34,293 nt of DNA from Opitutaceae bacterium (GTDB lineage Bacteria > Verrucomicrobiota > Verrucomicrobiia > Opitutales > Opitutaceae). Where the stretch lies: contig JAUSID010000002.1 of the NCBI GenBank assembly GCA_030648295.1, positions 1-34,293 of the forward strand, written 5' to 3'. This document shows, in pieces, positions 1 to 7,993 of the stretch; within the stretch, counting starts at the first letter, position 1, and each line of letters begins with the position of its first letter. The position numbers were made by a program, and so were the translations under genes. The notes below the pieces were generated by a model. It worked only from the letters and a program-made list of their open reading frames with translations, was not told where the DNA came from and made no database searches.

Positions 1-1
1 C

Positions 2-247
2 ATGTCGTTCGAGATGCGCTGCAAGCCCAAGGGTGAGTGGAACACGTACGACGTGGTGGCCGTCGACGGCGTGGTGAAGCTCGCGATCAACGGCAAGTTC
101 GTGAACGGCATCGCCAACGTGTCACAGCGAAAAGGTTACCTGTGTCTCGAGTCGGAAGGCGCGCCAATTCACTTCCGCAACATCAAGCTCATGGAGCTGC
201 CCGGCGGCCGGGCGACGCCGGAACAGACCGCACCGCTGGCGAACTAG
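2..247 (+). CDS. DUF1080 (3-keto-disaccharide hydrolase-type) protein, C-terminal end
   Basis: The frame is open to the window edge, so this is only the last ~81 residues of a longer gene; the ATG at position 2 is probably internal. The stretch [11 protein letters not shown], followed by [11 protein letters not shown], then [11 protein letters not shown] and [12 protein letters not shown], is the typical end of the DUF1080 concanavalin-like fold found in secreted sugar-active proteins of Verrucomicrobiota and Planctomycetota. The family includes 3-keto-glucoside/disaccharide hydrolases; I infer a role in sugar breakdown. It runs toward the minus-strand catabolic cluster and is convergent with it. 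Family assignment is firm; exact activity is not. Confidence 0.8.
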   Translation: MSFEMRCKPKGEWNTYDVVAVDGVVKLAINGKFVNGIANVSQRKGYLCLESEGAPIHFRNIKLMELPGGRATPEQTAPLAN

Positions 248-320
248 GGCAGCGTAGCAGCCGAGATGACGAGGCGGGAGTGGCGTTCCGCGACGAGATA
301 AGCTCCAAGCGACGAGCTAA

Positions 321-458
321 GCTCCAAGCTCCAAGATCCAAGCTCCAAGATCCAGAGAATCATCAAACACCAATCCGCCAATGTCGTCTACGGACAGTCG
401 CAGTATTGAAATTTTTGCCGTGGTGTTTCTCTGGAGCTTGGATGTTGGAGCTTGGAGC
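321..458. repeat. Heptamer satellite forming a long imperfect inverted repeat
   Basis: Positions 321-355 hold five tandem 7-mers of the form GCTCCAA/GATCCAA. Positions 429-458 hold the reverse complement of the same series (TTGGAGC/TTGGATG units). The two arms could pair as an imperfect ~30-bp stem with a ~70-nt loop. The element fills the gap between two convergent genes, so it might act as a terminator, but there is no clear U-tract. No gene is seen in 248-537. Confidence 0.75.
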
Positions 459-505
459 TTCCTGGACGAAGGGCTCCCCAACCTGATTCGCTCCACCTGA
501 ACCAG

Positions 506-531
506 GCGGGCGAGACGCCCGCGCTCCCAGG
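506..531. repeat. Half copy of the GGGAGCGCG palindrome
   Basis: This 26-bp stretch matches the right arm of the full palindromes at 5759-5817 and 15287-15347 (GCGGGCG...CGCGCTCCC) and is preceded by CTGAA, the loop sequence of those copies. The left arm is missing here. It lies just downstream of the TIM-barrel gene stop. Confidence 0.65.
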
Positions 532-537
532 AGACTT

Positions 538-1590
538 TCAGCCCAGGCCCAGGATGCGCCGGTTCAGCGCCGGATCGGATTTTCCTCCCGCAAAATCATC
601 GAAGGCCACGTCCGTCGCTTCGATGATGTGGCGGGCGATGAACGGCGCCCCTTCGCGTGCCCCCTGTTCAGGCGACTTGCTGCAGCATTCCCATTCCAGC
701 ACCGCCCAGCCGCGGTAGCCCACCTCGGTCAGCAGCGTGAACACGCGCTTGAAATCGACCTGACCGTCACCGGGGGAGCGGAACCGGCCCGCCCGGCCAC
801 CCCACGGTAGATAGCCGCCGTACACGCCACCGCGGCCATCCGGACGCAGCTCGGCATCCTTGACGTGAAACCCCTTTATTCGCGAACCGTAGAGCCGGAT
901 GAACGCGGCATAATCCAGATGCTGGAGCACAAAATGGCTCGCGTCGTAGTTGAGGCAGGCCGCGGGATGATCGCCGACCTCGCCCAGGAAACGTTCGAAA
1001 GTGTGGCCGTCGAACAGATCGGAACCGGGATGAAGTTCATACGCGATGCTGACGCCCACTTCGCGCGCGAGATCGAGTATCGGCCGCCAGCGGCGCGCGA
1101 GCTCGGCGAACGCCTCGTCGATGAGCCCGGCGGGGCGCTGCGGCCAGGGATACGCGAGGTGCCAGGCGAGTCCGCCCGAGAGCACCGGCAGGCACTTGGT
1201 GCCGAGATTCGCGGCGGCGCGGACGCTCTGCTGAAGTTTTTCGGTTGCCCACTTCACACGCGCGCGATCGTCGAAGCCGGCAGGATAGAATCCCTGGAAG
1301 GCGACTTCGTACGCAGGATGGATGGCAAGAACCTGTCCCGCGAGCGACGCGTTCAGCTCGGTGAGCTGGACGCCGTACCCGGCGAGCCGGCCCCGCCAGT
1401 CGTCGCAATACGCCTTCGACGCGGCCGCTTTCGCGAGCTCGATGAACCGCGGATCCTCCCAGGCCGGAACCTGCACGCCCTTGTAGCCGAGCGACGCCGC
1501 CCAGCGGCAGATGGCCTCGAGCGTGTCGAAGGGCGCCGTGTCGCGGACGAACTGCGCCAGGAAAATCGCCGGACCTTGGATGGAGTTCAT
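538..1590 (-). CDS. Sugar phosphate isomerase/epimerase (xylose isomerase-like TIM barrel)
   Basis: The protein of about 350 residues has the layout of the AP endonuclease 2/xylose isomerase-like TIM barrel family. These are cofactor-independent or divalent metal-dependent enzymes that isomerise or epimerise sugars, keto-sugars and inositol derivatives. Visible family features are the N-terminal barrel strand with GYKGVQVP, the metal-site segments YELHPGSD and LNYDASHF, KGFHVKDAE, and the terminal WAVLEWEC (candidate ligands E, D, H, E). The ATG at 1590 was chosen because homology begins just after it; an upstream GTG four codons earlier is possible, and neither has a strong ribosome-binding site. 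It is the last gene of the minus-strand catabolic cluster. The substrate is unknown. Confidence 0.85.
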   Translation of the reverse strand: MNSIQGPAIFLAQFVRDTAPFDTLEAICRWAASLGYKGVQVPAWEDPRFIELAKAAASKAYCDDWRGRLAGYGVQLTELNASLAGQVLAIHPAYEVAFQGFYPAGFDDRARVKWATEKLQQSVRAAANLGTKCLPVLSGGLAWHLAYPWPQRPAGLIDEAFAELARRWRPILDLAREVGVSIAYELHPGSDLFDGHTFERFLGEVGDHPAACLNYDASHFVLQHLDYAAFIRLYGSRIKGFHVKDAELRPDGRGGVYGGYLPWGGRAGRFRSPGDGQVDFKRVFTLLTEVGYRGWAVLEWECCSKSPEQGAREGAPFIARHIIEATDVAFDDFAGGKSDPALNRRILGLG

Positions 1591-1598
1591 GGGGAAAA

Positions 1599-1682
1599 TC
1601 ACGTCTGCCGGATCAACATCTCCTCGACCACGACCCGCGGCGGCAGCGAGACGACAAACCGGACCGCGTCCGCGATGCTCAT
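1599..1682 (-). pseudogene. 27-residue ORF resembling the C-terminal tail of an SDR
   Basis: An ATGA overlap with the HpcH stop (ATG at 1682, TGA at 1681-1679) opens a 27-residue frame ending at 1599. Its sequence (ADAVRF, then SLPPRV, then EEMLIRQT) resembles the last residues of classical short-chain dehydrogenases of the YdfG type, which typically end in a segment like DVAxAVxFALxxPxxVNIxEIxIRPT. Upstream in the same frame there is only the shadow of the aldolase. I infer a remnant of a deleted SDR gene; it may still be translated by coupling. Confidence 0.45.
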
Positions 1683-2506
1683 TCCGATTTTGTCGTCGTG
1701 GCCGGGTCGGAAGGCGAATCCTGCAATGGCGCCAGGATCGCGGCCATCGACTGTTTGATCCGGTGGCTGTCCACGCCATGGACGATCGCCTGGATCCCAC
1801 GCCGCGCGAGCGCACGCGCCGCGTCGGCCGTGAGGGCCATCGAGCCGATCGGTTTTCCCGCACGGCGGGCCGCTTCGATGATCCGGTCCATGACGGCGGT
1901 GAGCTCCGGTGCATCCATCCGGCCCGCGCAGCCGAGCTGCGCCGACAAATCGTACGCCCCGATGTAAACGAGATCCACGCGCGGCAGTCGGACAATCGCG
2001 TCGATGGCCTCGACCGCCTGAAGCGTCTCCACAATCGGAATGAACCAGGGGCGCGCGGCGCCGGCGGCCGTGGTCGTCGCGCTGCCGAATCCCATCGCGC
2101 GGACGAACGGATTGTAACCGCGGGTTCCCGCCGGCGCGTAATCCATCATGGCGCCGGCGCGCTCGAAATCCTCCAGCGTCGCCAGCTGGGGAAACACCAA
2201 TCCGCGCGCGCCGAGATCGAGGCACCGCTGGACCTCGATCTTGTTTGTGCCGCTAACGCGGATACACGGCGCGCAGCCATGGCGCTCGCAGGCGAGGATG
2301 TCCGGCAGCAGCGTCGCGAAATCGTATGCGCCGTGTTCGCAGTCGAGGATCTGGAATCCAAACCCGGCCTGGGCGAAGACCTCCGTCACCATCGGCGACG
2401 GAATGATCCGCCAGATCCCATGGGAGGTTTTGGCTTCGCCAAAACCTGATTGATTTTTCGGCTGCGCCGAAAAATCGGTCTCGGGCTTCCGGGATTCAGT
2501 AGACAT
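1679..2506 (-). CDS. HpcH/HpaI-family aldolase
   Basis: A 275-residue class II pyruvate aldolase-fold protein of the HpcH/HpaI/citrate lyase beta family. Members cleave 4-hydroxy-2-oxo acids, including 2-keto-3-deoxy sugar acids, into pyruvate and an aldehyde. The motif LDCEHGAYD (around residues 54-62, with the catalytic His region), the IRVSGTNK segment, the GARGLVFPQL strand and YIGAYDLSAQLG fit the family. The N-terminus is odd: residues ~11-27 are encoded by two perfect palindromes (2425-2447, 2452-2476), and family homology starts only at HGIWRIIPSP, so the first ~28 residues are an extension. Start 2506 is chosen on reading frame and a weak GAAGG upstream. It follows the DmpG-type aldolase gene by a short gap. 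Confidence 0.85.
   Translation of the reverse strand: MSTESRKPETDFSAQPKNQSGFGEAKTSHGIWRIIPSPMVTEVFAQAGFGFQILDCEHGAYDFATLLPDILACERHGCAPCIRVSGTNKIEVQRCLDLGARGLVFPQLATLEDFERAGAMMDYAPAGTRGYNPFVRAMGFGSATTTAAGAARPWFIPIVETLQAVEAIDAIVRLPRVDLVYIGAYDLSAQLGCAGRMDAPELTAVMDRIIEAARRAGKPIGSMALTADAARALARRGIQAIVHGVDSHRIKQSMAAILAPLQDSPSDPATTTKSE
2425..2447. repeat. Junction palindrome, head copy 1 (HpcH gene)
   Basis: Perfect 10-bp arms around a 3-nt loop (TTC on +, GAA in the mRNA sense). Begins AGG and ends CCT. Lies inside the 5' coding end of the HpcH aldolase and is translated as GFGEAKT. Confidence 0.85.
2452..2476. repeat. Junction palindrome, head copy 2 (HpcH gene)
   Basis: Perfect 11-bp arms with a 3-nt loop (TGC on +, GCA in the mRNA sense). 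Lies inside the 5' coding end of the HpcH aldolase and is translated as DFSAQPKN. Confidence 0.85.
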
Positions 2507-2522
2507 GCCTTCAGCTTTTTGT

Positions 2523-2539
2523 TTTTTGCGCAGCAAAAA
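2523..2539. repeat. Junction palindrome, tail copy between aldolase genes
   Basis: Perfect 7-bp arms with loop GCA on + (TGC in the mRNA sense). Falls in the gap between the stop of the DmpG-type aldolase (2541) and the start of the HpcH aldolase (2506). An imperfect neighbour (2544-2567, one mismatch, 4-nt loop) covers the last codons of the upstream gene. Confidence 0.75.
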
Positions 2540-2540
2540 C

Positions 2541-3650
2541 CTACGTTTTGCGCTCCGGCGCAAGACGCCGCAAAACGAGATCCTGCGCCACGTCCAGGAT
2601 CCAATCCTCCTGCCCGGCCATCGCCTTGCGGCGGCCAAGTTCCACGAGGATCTCGCGCGGATCGAGGCCGTACTTTTCGCCGGCCCGCCGTGCGTGCAGC
2701 AGAAAAGTCGAATAAACCCCCGCGTACCCAATCGTGATCGCGTCACGATTTGGAAACGGCTGGAACGGCATCATTGGTGCCAGCACGTATTCGGCGGCAT
2801 CGCAGAGCTTGAAGACGTCCAGTCCCGGGTTGAGTCCGAGCTTGTCGAGCACCGCCGCGAGGAGTTCGGTCGGCGCATTGCCCGAACCGGCGCCGAGTCC
2901 GCGCAGGCAGCCGTCGATTTGTTCCGCGCCCGCCTCGAGCGCGGCCAGGCTGTTGCCAATGGCGACGCCGAGGTTGTTGTGGGCGTGAAACCCGACCTGG
3001 CACCGGAGCGCTTGTTTCAACGCCGCCACCCGCGCGGCCGCGTCACGCGGCAGCATGGCGCCGGCGGAATCCACCACATACACGCAATCCGCGCCGTAGC
3101 TTTCCATGAGCCGCGCCTGCTCCGCGAGCACCGCCGGCGGACGCATGTGGGCCATCATGAGGAAACCAACCGCTTCGAGTCCGAGTTCCTTCGCCAGTCC
3201 GAAATGTTGCTCGGACACATCCGCCTCGGTGCACTGCGTCGCGATTCGCACCACGGTCGCACCGCGTCGCACCGCCTCGTGCAATTCCTTTTTCGTGCCC
3301 ACGCCTGGCAGCAACAGCACGGCGATTTTCGCGCGGGTGCAGGCTTCGCGGGCCGCGGCGATGAGCTCCATCTCGTCCACAAGGGAAAACCCATATTGCA
3401 GCGACGAGCCGCCCAGCCCGTCGCCGTGCGACACCTCGATGACGGGCACCCCCGCCTCATCGAGCGCGCGCGCCACGGTGCGGACCTGCTCGACGGTGAA
3501 CTGGTGCCGCATCGGATGCGATCCATCGCGCAGGCTGCTGTCCGTGATCCGAGGAGGTTTTGGCTGCGCAGGTTTTGGCTGCGCCAAAACCTTATTTCCG
3601 CCTGCGGCGGAGCGATCGGGGGCCATGGGATGATCGAAGTTCGAGCTCAT
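2541..3650 (-). CDS. 4-hydroxy-2-oxovalerate aldolase-like protein (HMGL-like DRE-TIM)
   Basis: 369 residues. The DmpG/BphI/MhpE class II aldolases cleave 4-hydroxy-2-oxo acids to pyruvate plus an aldehyde, which is channelled to a partner acylating dehydrogenase. Seen here: the [14 protein letters not shown] metal/substrate motif near residues 37-50 (usual DxTLRDGxHxxxH), [26 protein letters not shown] with the metal-binding His pair, and [17 protein letters not shown], all diagnostic of this branch. Family homology begins at about residue 35; residues ~14-32 ([10 protein letters not shown]) are encoded by palindromic repeats. The start ATG at 3650 overlaps the stop of the dehydrogenase gene (ATGA), indicating translational coupling of the complex partners. 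No ring-cleavage genes are nearby, so the natural substrate may be sugar-derived. Confidence 0.88.
   Translation of the reverse strand: MSSNFDHPMAPDRSAAGGNKVLAQPKPAQPKPPRITDSSLRDGSHPMRHQFTVEQVRTVARALDEAGVPVIEVSHGDGLGGSSLQYGFSLVDEMELIAAAREACTRAKIAVLLLPGVGTKKELHEAVRRGATVVRIATQCTEADVSEQHFGLAKELGLEAVGFLMMAHMRPPAVLAEQARLMESYGADCVYVVDSAGAMLPRDAAARVAALKQALRCQVGFHAHNNLGVAIGNSLAALEAGAEQIDGCLRGLGAGSGNAPTELLAAVLDKLGLNPGLDVFKLCDAAEYVLAPMMPFQPFPNRDAITIGYAGVYSTFLLHARRAGEKYGLDPREILVELGRRKAMAGQEDWILDVAQDLVLRRLAPERKT
3555..3611. repeat. Junction palindromes, head cluster of the DmpG-type aldolase
   Basis: Three units lie inside the 5' coding end. A half copy spans 3555-3569. A perfect palindrome spans 3570-3592, with 10-bp arms, loop TGC on + (GCA in sense), and AGG...CCT ends. 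A shorter one spans 3597-3611, with 6-bp arms and loop TGC. They encode the [10 protein letters not shown] and AAGG portion of the N-terminal extension. Confidence 0.8.
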
Positions 3651-4561
3651 GCCATTGCCTTTATTTTAGGTTTTTGCGCAGCAAAAACCTGGCCGACCCG
3701 CCACGCCGCGGCGGTCATGATGTCGAGGTTGCCGGCGTACTTCGGGAGGTAATCGCCCGCGCCTTCCACCTCGAGCAACAACGTGATGCTCCGTTGCACG
3801 GCACCACCATATTTCACCGTGTCGAATACCGGTGCACTCTTCAGCCGGTAGCCGGGCACGTATTCGGCAACCGACGACACCATTTGTTCAATCGAACGGG
3901 TGACAGCGGCGTCGTCGAAATCGCCCTCCGGAATCAAATACACCGTGTTGCGCATCAGGATCGGCGGGTCGGCCGGATTGAGGATGATGATCGCTTTGCC
4001 GGCGGTCGCGCCGCCGAGCGCCTCGAGCCCCCGCGCGGTCGTGAAGGTGAACTCGTCGATGTTCTGCCGCGTGCCCGGACCGGCCGACGCGCTGGCCACG
4101 GTGCTCACGATTTCCGCGTAACTTACCGGCGTGACGCGGCTCACCGCATGGACGAGGGGTATCGTCGCCTGGCCGCCGCAGGTGATCAGGTTCACGTTGG
4201 CCGAATCGAGATGAGCCCTGAGATTCACGGGCGGGACCACACACGGGCCGCACGCCGCCGGGGTGAGATCGACGGCGACCCTGCCGGCGGCCGCGAGTGC
4301 CGGAGCATGCCGCAGGTGCGCGCGGGCGCTCGTGGCGTCAAACACGAGCTTGATGTCCGTTGCCTCGAGGATGGCATCGATCCCCCGATCAGTCGTCGCA
4401 ACGCCGGCGTTCCGGGCGCGGGCCAGCCCGTCGGATTTCGGATCGACTCCGGCGAAGAGCGCGAGTTGGAGAGCGCCGGGCTGTCGCAGCAGCTTGAACA
4501 TCAGATCGGTCCCGATGTTGCCGGTGCCGAGGATGGCGACTTTGACAGGTGAAGAGGGCAT
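3647..4561 (-). CDS. Acetaldehyde dehydrogenase (acetylating), DmpF/MhpF type
   Basis: 304 residues, the usual length of DmpF/BphJ/MhpF enzymes, which oxidise a short aldehyde to acyl-CoA with NAD and CoA while bound to the partner aldolase. Visible motifs are the Rossmann loop [12 protein letters not shown] (residues 10-21), [23 protein letters not shown], and the catalytic cysteine C128 in [29 protein letters not shown] near the C-terminal third also fits. Start 4561 places the Rossmann strand directly at the N-terminus. The last residues ([12 protein letters not shown]) come from a palindrome at 3668-3690 and are not family-like. Gene pair and coupling support a working aldolase-dehydrogenase complex. 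Confidence 0.9.
   Translation of the reverse strand: MPSSPVKVAILGTGNIGTDLMFKLLRQPGALQLALFAGVDPKSDGLARARNAGVATTDRGIDAILEATDIKLVFDATSARAHLRHAPALAAAGRVAVDLTPAACGPCVVPPVNLRAHLDSANVNLITCGGQATIPLVHAVSRVTPVSYAEIVSTVASASAGPGTRQNIDEFTFTTARGLEALGGATAGKAIIILNPADPPILMRNTVYLIPEGDFDDAAVTRSIEQMVSSVAEYVPGYRLKSAPVFDTVKYGGAVQRSITLLLEVEGAGDYLPKYAGNLDIMTAAAWRVGQVFAAQKPKIKAMA
3668..3690. repeat. Junction palindrome, tail copy of the dehydrogenase gene
   Basis: Perfect 10-bp arms, loop GCA on + (TGC in the mRNA sense), AGG...CCT ends. Lies within the last codons of the acetaldehyde dehydrogenase gene. Orientation is opposite to the head copies at 3570-3592. Confidence 0.85.
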
Positions 4562-4592
4562 GGATGGCGCGGCGCGGAAACTTGTGAGCGGT

Positions 4593-5729
4593 TCAACTGC
4601 GGGCGACGGGTTTCCACTTTCCGCCCGCCTTGGCGCTGGCGGCGATGGCGTCGACAATGCGTGCGATGCCCAGCCCGGTGGCGAAGGTTGGAAACGTGGC
4701 GCCGTCCGCTTCCCGCGGGTCGCGTCCCTCGGCAATGAACCCAAGGATGTTGCGCATCAGGTTTCTGAATGCGTCTGGCCACGCCTCGTAGTGGCCGCCG
4801 GGGAGCGCCGCGAGCGACCGCACAGACGGATCGAGCAGGGGAGGATCCTTGATCCACGTCTGGTTCGGCTCGTCGCGGCGGCCCACCCACAGCTCGTCCG
4901 GCCGCTCCTGCTGCCAGCGCACGGAGGCCCGCGAGCCGCAGACCTCGAGCGTGAGGTCGTTCTTGTGGCCTGCGCTGATCGCGCCGGTGCTGAAAAGGCC
5001 GCGTGCACCGTTGTCGAGCTCGCACAGGATAATCCCAAAATCCGGCACGCGCACCCGGTAATCGACGGTCTTGCCGCCGCCGACCGGCCGCTGCCGCACG
5101 GGGATGAATCGCGAGAAGTCCGCCAGCACGCGCACGATCCGCCGGCCCGTCACGTGCTGCACCATGTCATACCAGTGCGCGCCGGCATCCGAGATCATGC
5201 CCAGTGCGCCGCCCTGCTTTGGGTCGAGCCGCCAGTTGAAGTCCGTCTCCTTCGTCAGCCACTCCTGCCAGTAATGCCCGGTGGCGACGCGGATGTCGCC
5301 GACAGCGCCGCGCGCAATCATCGCCCGCGCCTGTTGCAGCATGACGTTGTAGCGAATGCTGAAGGTGACGGCATTGACCACGCCGGCCCGCCGGGCCGCG
5401 TCGTGCATTTTCTTCGCTTCCCGCGTGTTCAAGGCCATCGGCTTGTCGACGATGACGTGTTTGCCGGCCGCGATCGCCGCGAGCGCGACGGGCGCATGCA
5501 GGTTCGTCGGCGTCGCGACATCGACGACATCAATCGCCGGATCGGCGACGAGCTGCCGCCACGAGGCGTAGTGGTTGGAAATATGATACCGCTCCGCCTG
5601 GCGGCGCGCATCCTGTTCCGAGACGGTGGCGATGCCGGTGACCTCGGCAAACCCGAGACGGCGGATCGCATCGAGATGATGCGGACCGATGAATCCGAAA
5701 CCGACAATGCCGACGCGGAGCTTCTTCAT
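4593..5729 (-). CDS. Gfo/Idh/MocA family oxidoreductase
   Basis: 378 residues, normal family length. These NAD(P)-dependent enzymes oxidise or reduce sugars, inositols and sugar acids. The N-terminal Rossmann motif GIVGFGFIGPHHL, the DVVDVATPTNLHAP strand, the VDKPMALN motif with the catalytic-region lysine, and the SDAGAHWYDM segment with an Asp and His suited to the active site are all visible. The C-terminal half begins near VGDIRVATGHYW. The start at 5729 (MKKLRVGIVG) puts the dinucleotide motif at residue ~7. A palindrome (5759-5817) sits in the gap upstream. It belongs to the minus-strand catabolic cluster; substrate undetermined. Confidence 0.9.
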   Translation of the reverse strand: MKKLRVGIVGFGFIGPHHLDAIRRLGFAEVTGIATVSEQDARRQAERYHISNHYASWRQLVADPAIDVVDVATPTNLHAPVALAAIAAGKHVIVDKPMALNTREAKKMHDAARRAGVVNAVTFSIRYNVMLQQARAMIARGAVGDIRVATGHYWQEWLTKETDFNWRLDPKQGGALGMISDAGAHWYDMVQHVTGRRIVRVLADFSRFIPVRQRPVGGGKTVDYRVRVPDFGIILCELDNGARGLFSTGAISAGHKNDLTLEVCGSRASVRWQQERPDELWVGRRDEPNQTWIKDPPLLDPSVRSLAALPGGHYEAWPDAFRNLMRNILGFIAEGRDPREADGATFPTFATGLGIARIVDAIAASAKAGGKWKPVARS

Positions 5730-5758
5730 CGTGGTGTCCGTCGGTTCGGCTTGCACGT

Positions 5759-5817
5759 CCTGGGAGCGCGGGCCTCTGGCCCGCATCTGAAGCGGGCGGG
5801 ACGCCCGCGCTCCCGGG
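5759..5817. repeat. GGGAGCGCG palindrome, full copy
   Basis: Two 26-bp arms (5759-5784 and 5792-5817) are complementary at about 22 of 26 positions and enclose the loop ATCTGAA. The same architecture, outer GGGAGCGCG and CTGAA-containing loop, recurs at 15287-15347. Located between the SDR and Gfo/Idh genes. Confidence 0.8.
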
Positions 5818-5858
5818 AACGAGCCAGAGGGAAAGGATGAAGATGATTCACCATCGCC

Positions 5859-6665
5859 TCACTTGCGGTTCTTCCGCGCCGCCTTCTCCATGTTGCTCGC
5901 GGGAATTTTTCCCTGCACCGTCCACCCGCCATCGACGTAAAACGTCTGGCCGGTCATGTAACTCGAGTCGCTGGACGCGAGAAACAGCGCCGGGCCGACC
6001 ATCTCCTCCGGTTCGGCCGTGCGACCGAGCGGAGTGACGCCGCCCCAGACTTTGCGGTAATCGGGGTCGTCCTTCAGGTTCCGGTCCACGTTCGTCGGCC
6101 CGGGCGCGAAGGTGTTCACGCGGATGCCATATGGCGCGAGCTCGACCGCGAGCTGTTTCGTCATTCCGTGGACGCCGGCTTTGCTCGTGGCGTACGCGAC
6201 GAGGTTCTTCACCCCGAGTTGCGCGCAATTGGTGGACACATTGACGATGGCACCGGCGGTTTTCGTTTCGCGCATCCACCGGGCGGCCGCGAGCGAACAG
6301 AAAAACGTGCCTTTCAGGTTCGTGTCGAGAACGACATCCCACGCCTCCTCGGTGGTGTCGAATAACGCCGACCAGCCGGTGAGTCCCGCGTTGTTGATCA
6401 ACACGTCGAGCCGGGGGAAGGCCTTGCGCGACCGGACAAACATTTGGTCGATCTGTCTCACGCGTCCGATATCGGCCTGCACTGTGATGGCGCGGCGGCC
6501 GAGTGACTCGACTTCAGCCGCCGTCGACTCGGCGCCTTCACGATCAGAGTTGTAGTTGATGATCAGATGCGCGCCTTCGCGTGCGCAGCCAATGGCGAGC
6601 GCGCGCCCGATGCCTTTGCTGGCGCCGGTCACGAGCACGATTTTATCAACGAGACGGGAGGACAT
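5859..6665 (-). CDS. SDR family oxidoreductase
   Basis: 268-residue classical short-chain dehydrogenase, the FabG/glucose 1-dehydrogenase type. Cofactor motif TGASKGIG is at residues 13-20, NNAG at 91-94, and the YATSK active site gives Y158 and K162. The usual catalytic serine falls at NVST (S144/T145); by simple spacing to Y158 (13 residues) threonine 145 occupies the expected place, so alignment is needed to see whether S144 serves. FAPGPTNVDRNL and the C-terminal MTGQTFYVDGGW are typical. It probably oxidises a hydroxyl of the sugar substrate of this cluster. Start at 6665 is the first ATG giving the canonical N-terminal spacing. Confidence 0.9.
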   Translation of the reverse strand: MSSRLVDKIVLVTGASKGIGRALAIGCAREGAHLIINYNSDREGAESTAAEVESLGRRAITVQADIGRVRQIDQMFVRSRKAFPRLDVLINNAGLTGWSALFDTTEEAWDVVLDTNLKGTFFCSLAAARWMRETKTAGAIVNVSTNCAQLGVKNLVAYATSKAGVHGMTKQLAVELAPYGIRVNTFAPGPTNVDRNLKDDPDYRKVWGGVTPLGRTAEPEEMVGPALFLASSDSSYMTGQTFYVDGGWTVQGKIPASNMEKAARKNRK

Positions 6666-6955
6666 CGGAGGAACGGAGGAACGGAGGAGCGGAGGAGCGG
6701 AGGGGCGGAGGGGCGGAGGGGCGGAGGGGCGGAGGGTCAGAGGTCAGAGGCCAGTGGTCAGTGGTCAGTGGTCAGTGGTCAGTGGTCAGTGGTCAGTGGT
6801 TCGGGTGCGCATAACCTTTCGGTGTATTTTCGCAATGGTTCCGTTCGTCCTTTGGTCCCTGGTCCCTGGTCTCTGGTCTCTCGTCTCTGGTCCTTGGTCC
6901 CTAGTCCCTGGTCTCTAGTCCCTTCGTCTTTTGGTCCCTTGGTCCCTTAGTCCTT
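6666..6955. repeat. Three adjacent short tandem repeat tracts (8-mer, 7-mer, 7-mer)
   Basis: 6666-6737 is nine units of the 8-mer CGGAGGRR. 6738-6800 is nine units of a 7-mer (two CAGAGGY, seven CAGTGGT). 6852-6955 is a degenerate series of TGGTCCC-like 7-mers. The tracts fill the gap between the SDR start and the stop of the zinc dehydrogenase gene, with the third overlapping that gene's last codons slightly. No gene is credible here; open frames through it are low-complexity. Strong purine/pyrimidine strand bias. Confidence 0.9.
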
Positions 6956-7984
6956 TCCTGGCAGCAGCAGGACTTTCACGGCCTCCTTGCGCTCGAACAT
7001 TTCGAAACCGTCCTTCCATTGCGCGAGCGGCATCCGGTGCGTGACGATGCGCGTGGGCCGCAATCCCTGGGCCATCAGGTTCATCGTGCGCGTCCACGTC
7101 GCCGCCGTGTAGCCGACTGAGCCGGCCACGCGCAGCTGTTTGAAACCAATCCGGTCGAACGGCACGGTGATTTCCCGGCCGAAGTGGCCGACCTGCGTGT
7201 ATTGGCCGAGCGGACGCAGCGCTTCGAGGCACGCCTTCGATGAGGCGCCGGCGCCAGACACCTCGAAAGCCAGGTCGACTCCGATGCCGCCGGTTTCGGC
7301 GCGCACGATTTCCTCGAGATTTTCCTTCAGCACGTCGACGACGCGGCTCGCGCCCAGCGATGTTGCGAGCGCGAGACGGCCCGCATCCAGCGTCGTGCCC
7401 GCGACGATGGTCTTAATTCCCTGCTGCACGAGCACGAGCAGGCAGAGCAGACCGATCGGGCCGGGCCCGGAGACGAGCGCCACGTCGCCGGCGCGGACAT
7501 CGGCGATTTCGGCGACGGCGTGCACCGCGGCGGCGAGCGGTTCGACCAGTGCGCCTTCCTCGGTCGGCAGGTTTTCATCGAGCCGGTAAAGTTGATCCGG
7601 CCGTACGCAGGTGAACCGCGTGAACGCGCCGTTGACGCCATGGCCCATGCCGCGCCGGTCCGGGCAAAACATGAAGTCACCGCTGCGGCACCAGCGACAG
7701 CGGCCGCACGTGACGGCGGTTGCGCCGAGCACGGCGTAGCGCGCCTTCGGATCCGTGGTGCCGCGCACGCCGTGACCCTCCTCGATCACGTGGCCGACAA
7801 ACTCGTGGCCGAGGATAACCGGCGGAAAATTCCGAAACGTGTCGTGATAAACGTGCAAATCCGTGCCGCAGATGCCGCAGGCTTCGACCTGCAGCTTGAC
7901 CTGATGATCGGCCGGCGACGGTTCCGCGACGTCACGCAGGTCGACGTTGCCCGGTCCGCGGTCGAATTTAACGACGGCTTGCAT
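6947..7984 (-). CDS. Zinc-dependent alcohol dehydrogenase (MDR family)
   Basis: 345 residues, usual for the sorbitol/threonine dehydrogenase branch of medium-chain dehydrogenases. Catalytic zinc ligands are C39 in CGICGTDLH and H60-E61 in GHEF; the structural zinc site is C93, C96, C99, C107. The Rossmann segment is VALVSGPGPIGLLCL. It should oxidise a secondary alcohol of a sugar or polyol to a ketone with NAD(P). Start 7984 lies 9 bp after the stop of the transketolase C-terminal subunit, suggesting cotranscription. Supplies a keto-sugar to the downstream transketolase or aldolase steps by inference. Confidence 0.9.
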   Translation of the reverse strand: MQAVVKFDRGPGNVDLRDVAEPSPADHQVKLQVEACGICGTDLHVYHDTFRNFPPVILGHEFVGHVIEEGHGVRGTTDPKARYAVLGATAVTCGRCRWCRSGDFMFCPDRRGMGHGVNGAFTRFTCVRPDQLYRLDENLPTEEGALVEPLAAAVHAVAEIADVRAGDVALVSGPGPIGLLCLLVLVQQGIKTIVAGTTLDAGRLALATSLGASRVVDVLKENLEEIVRAETGGIGVDLAFEVSGAGASSKACLEALRPLGQYTQVGHFGREITVPFDRIGFKQLRVAGSVGYTAATWTRTMNLMAQGLRPTRIVTHRMPLAQWKDGFEMFERKEAVKVLLLPGKD

Positions 7985-7993
7985 GAGCGTGCG

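Noticed and set aside
6556-6950. Overlapping frames rich in GGAEERR and SGQWSVVS repeats
   Set aside because: They translate the 8-mer and 7-mer satellites; low complexity in all frames and no start signals.
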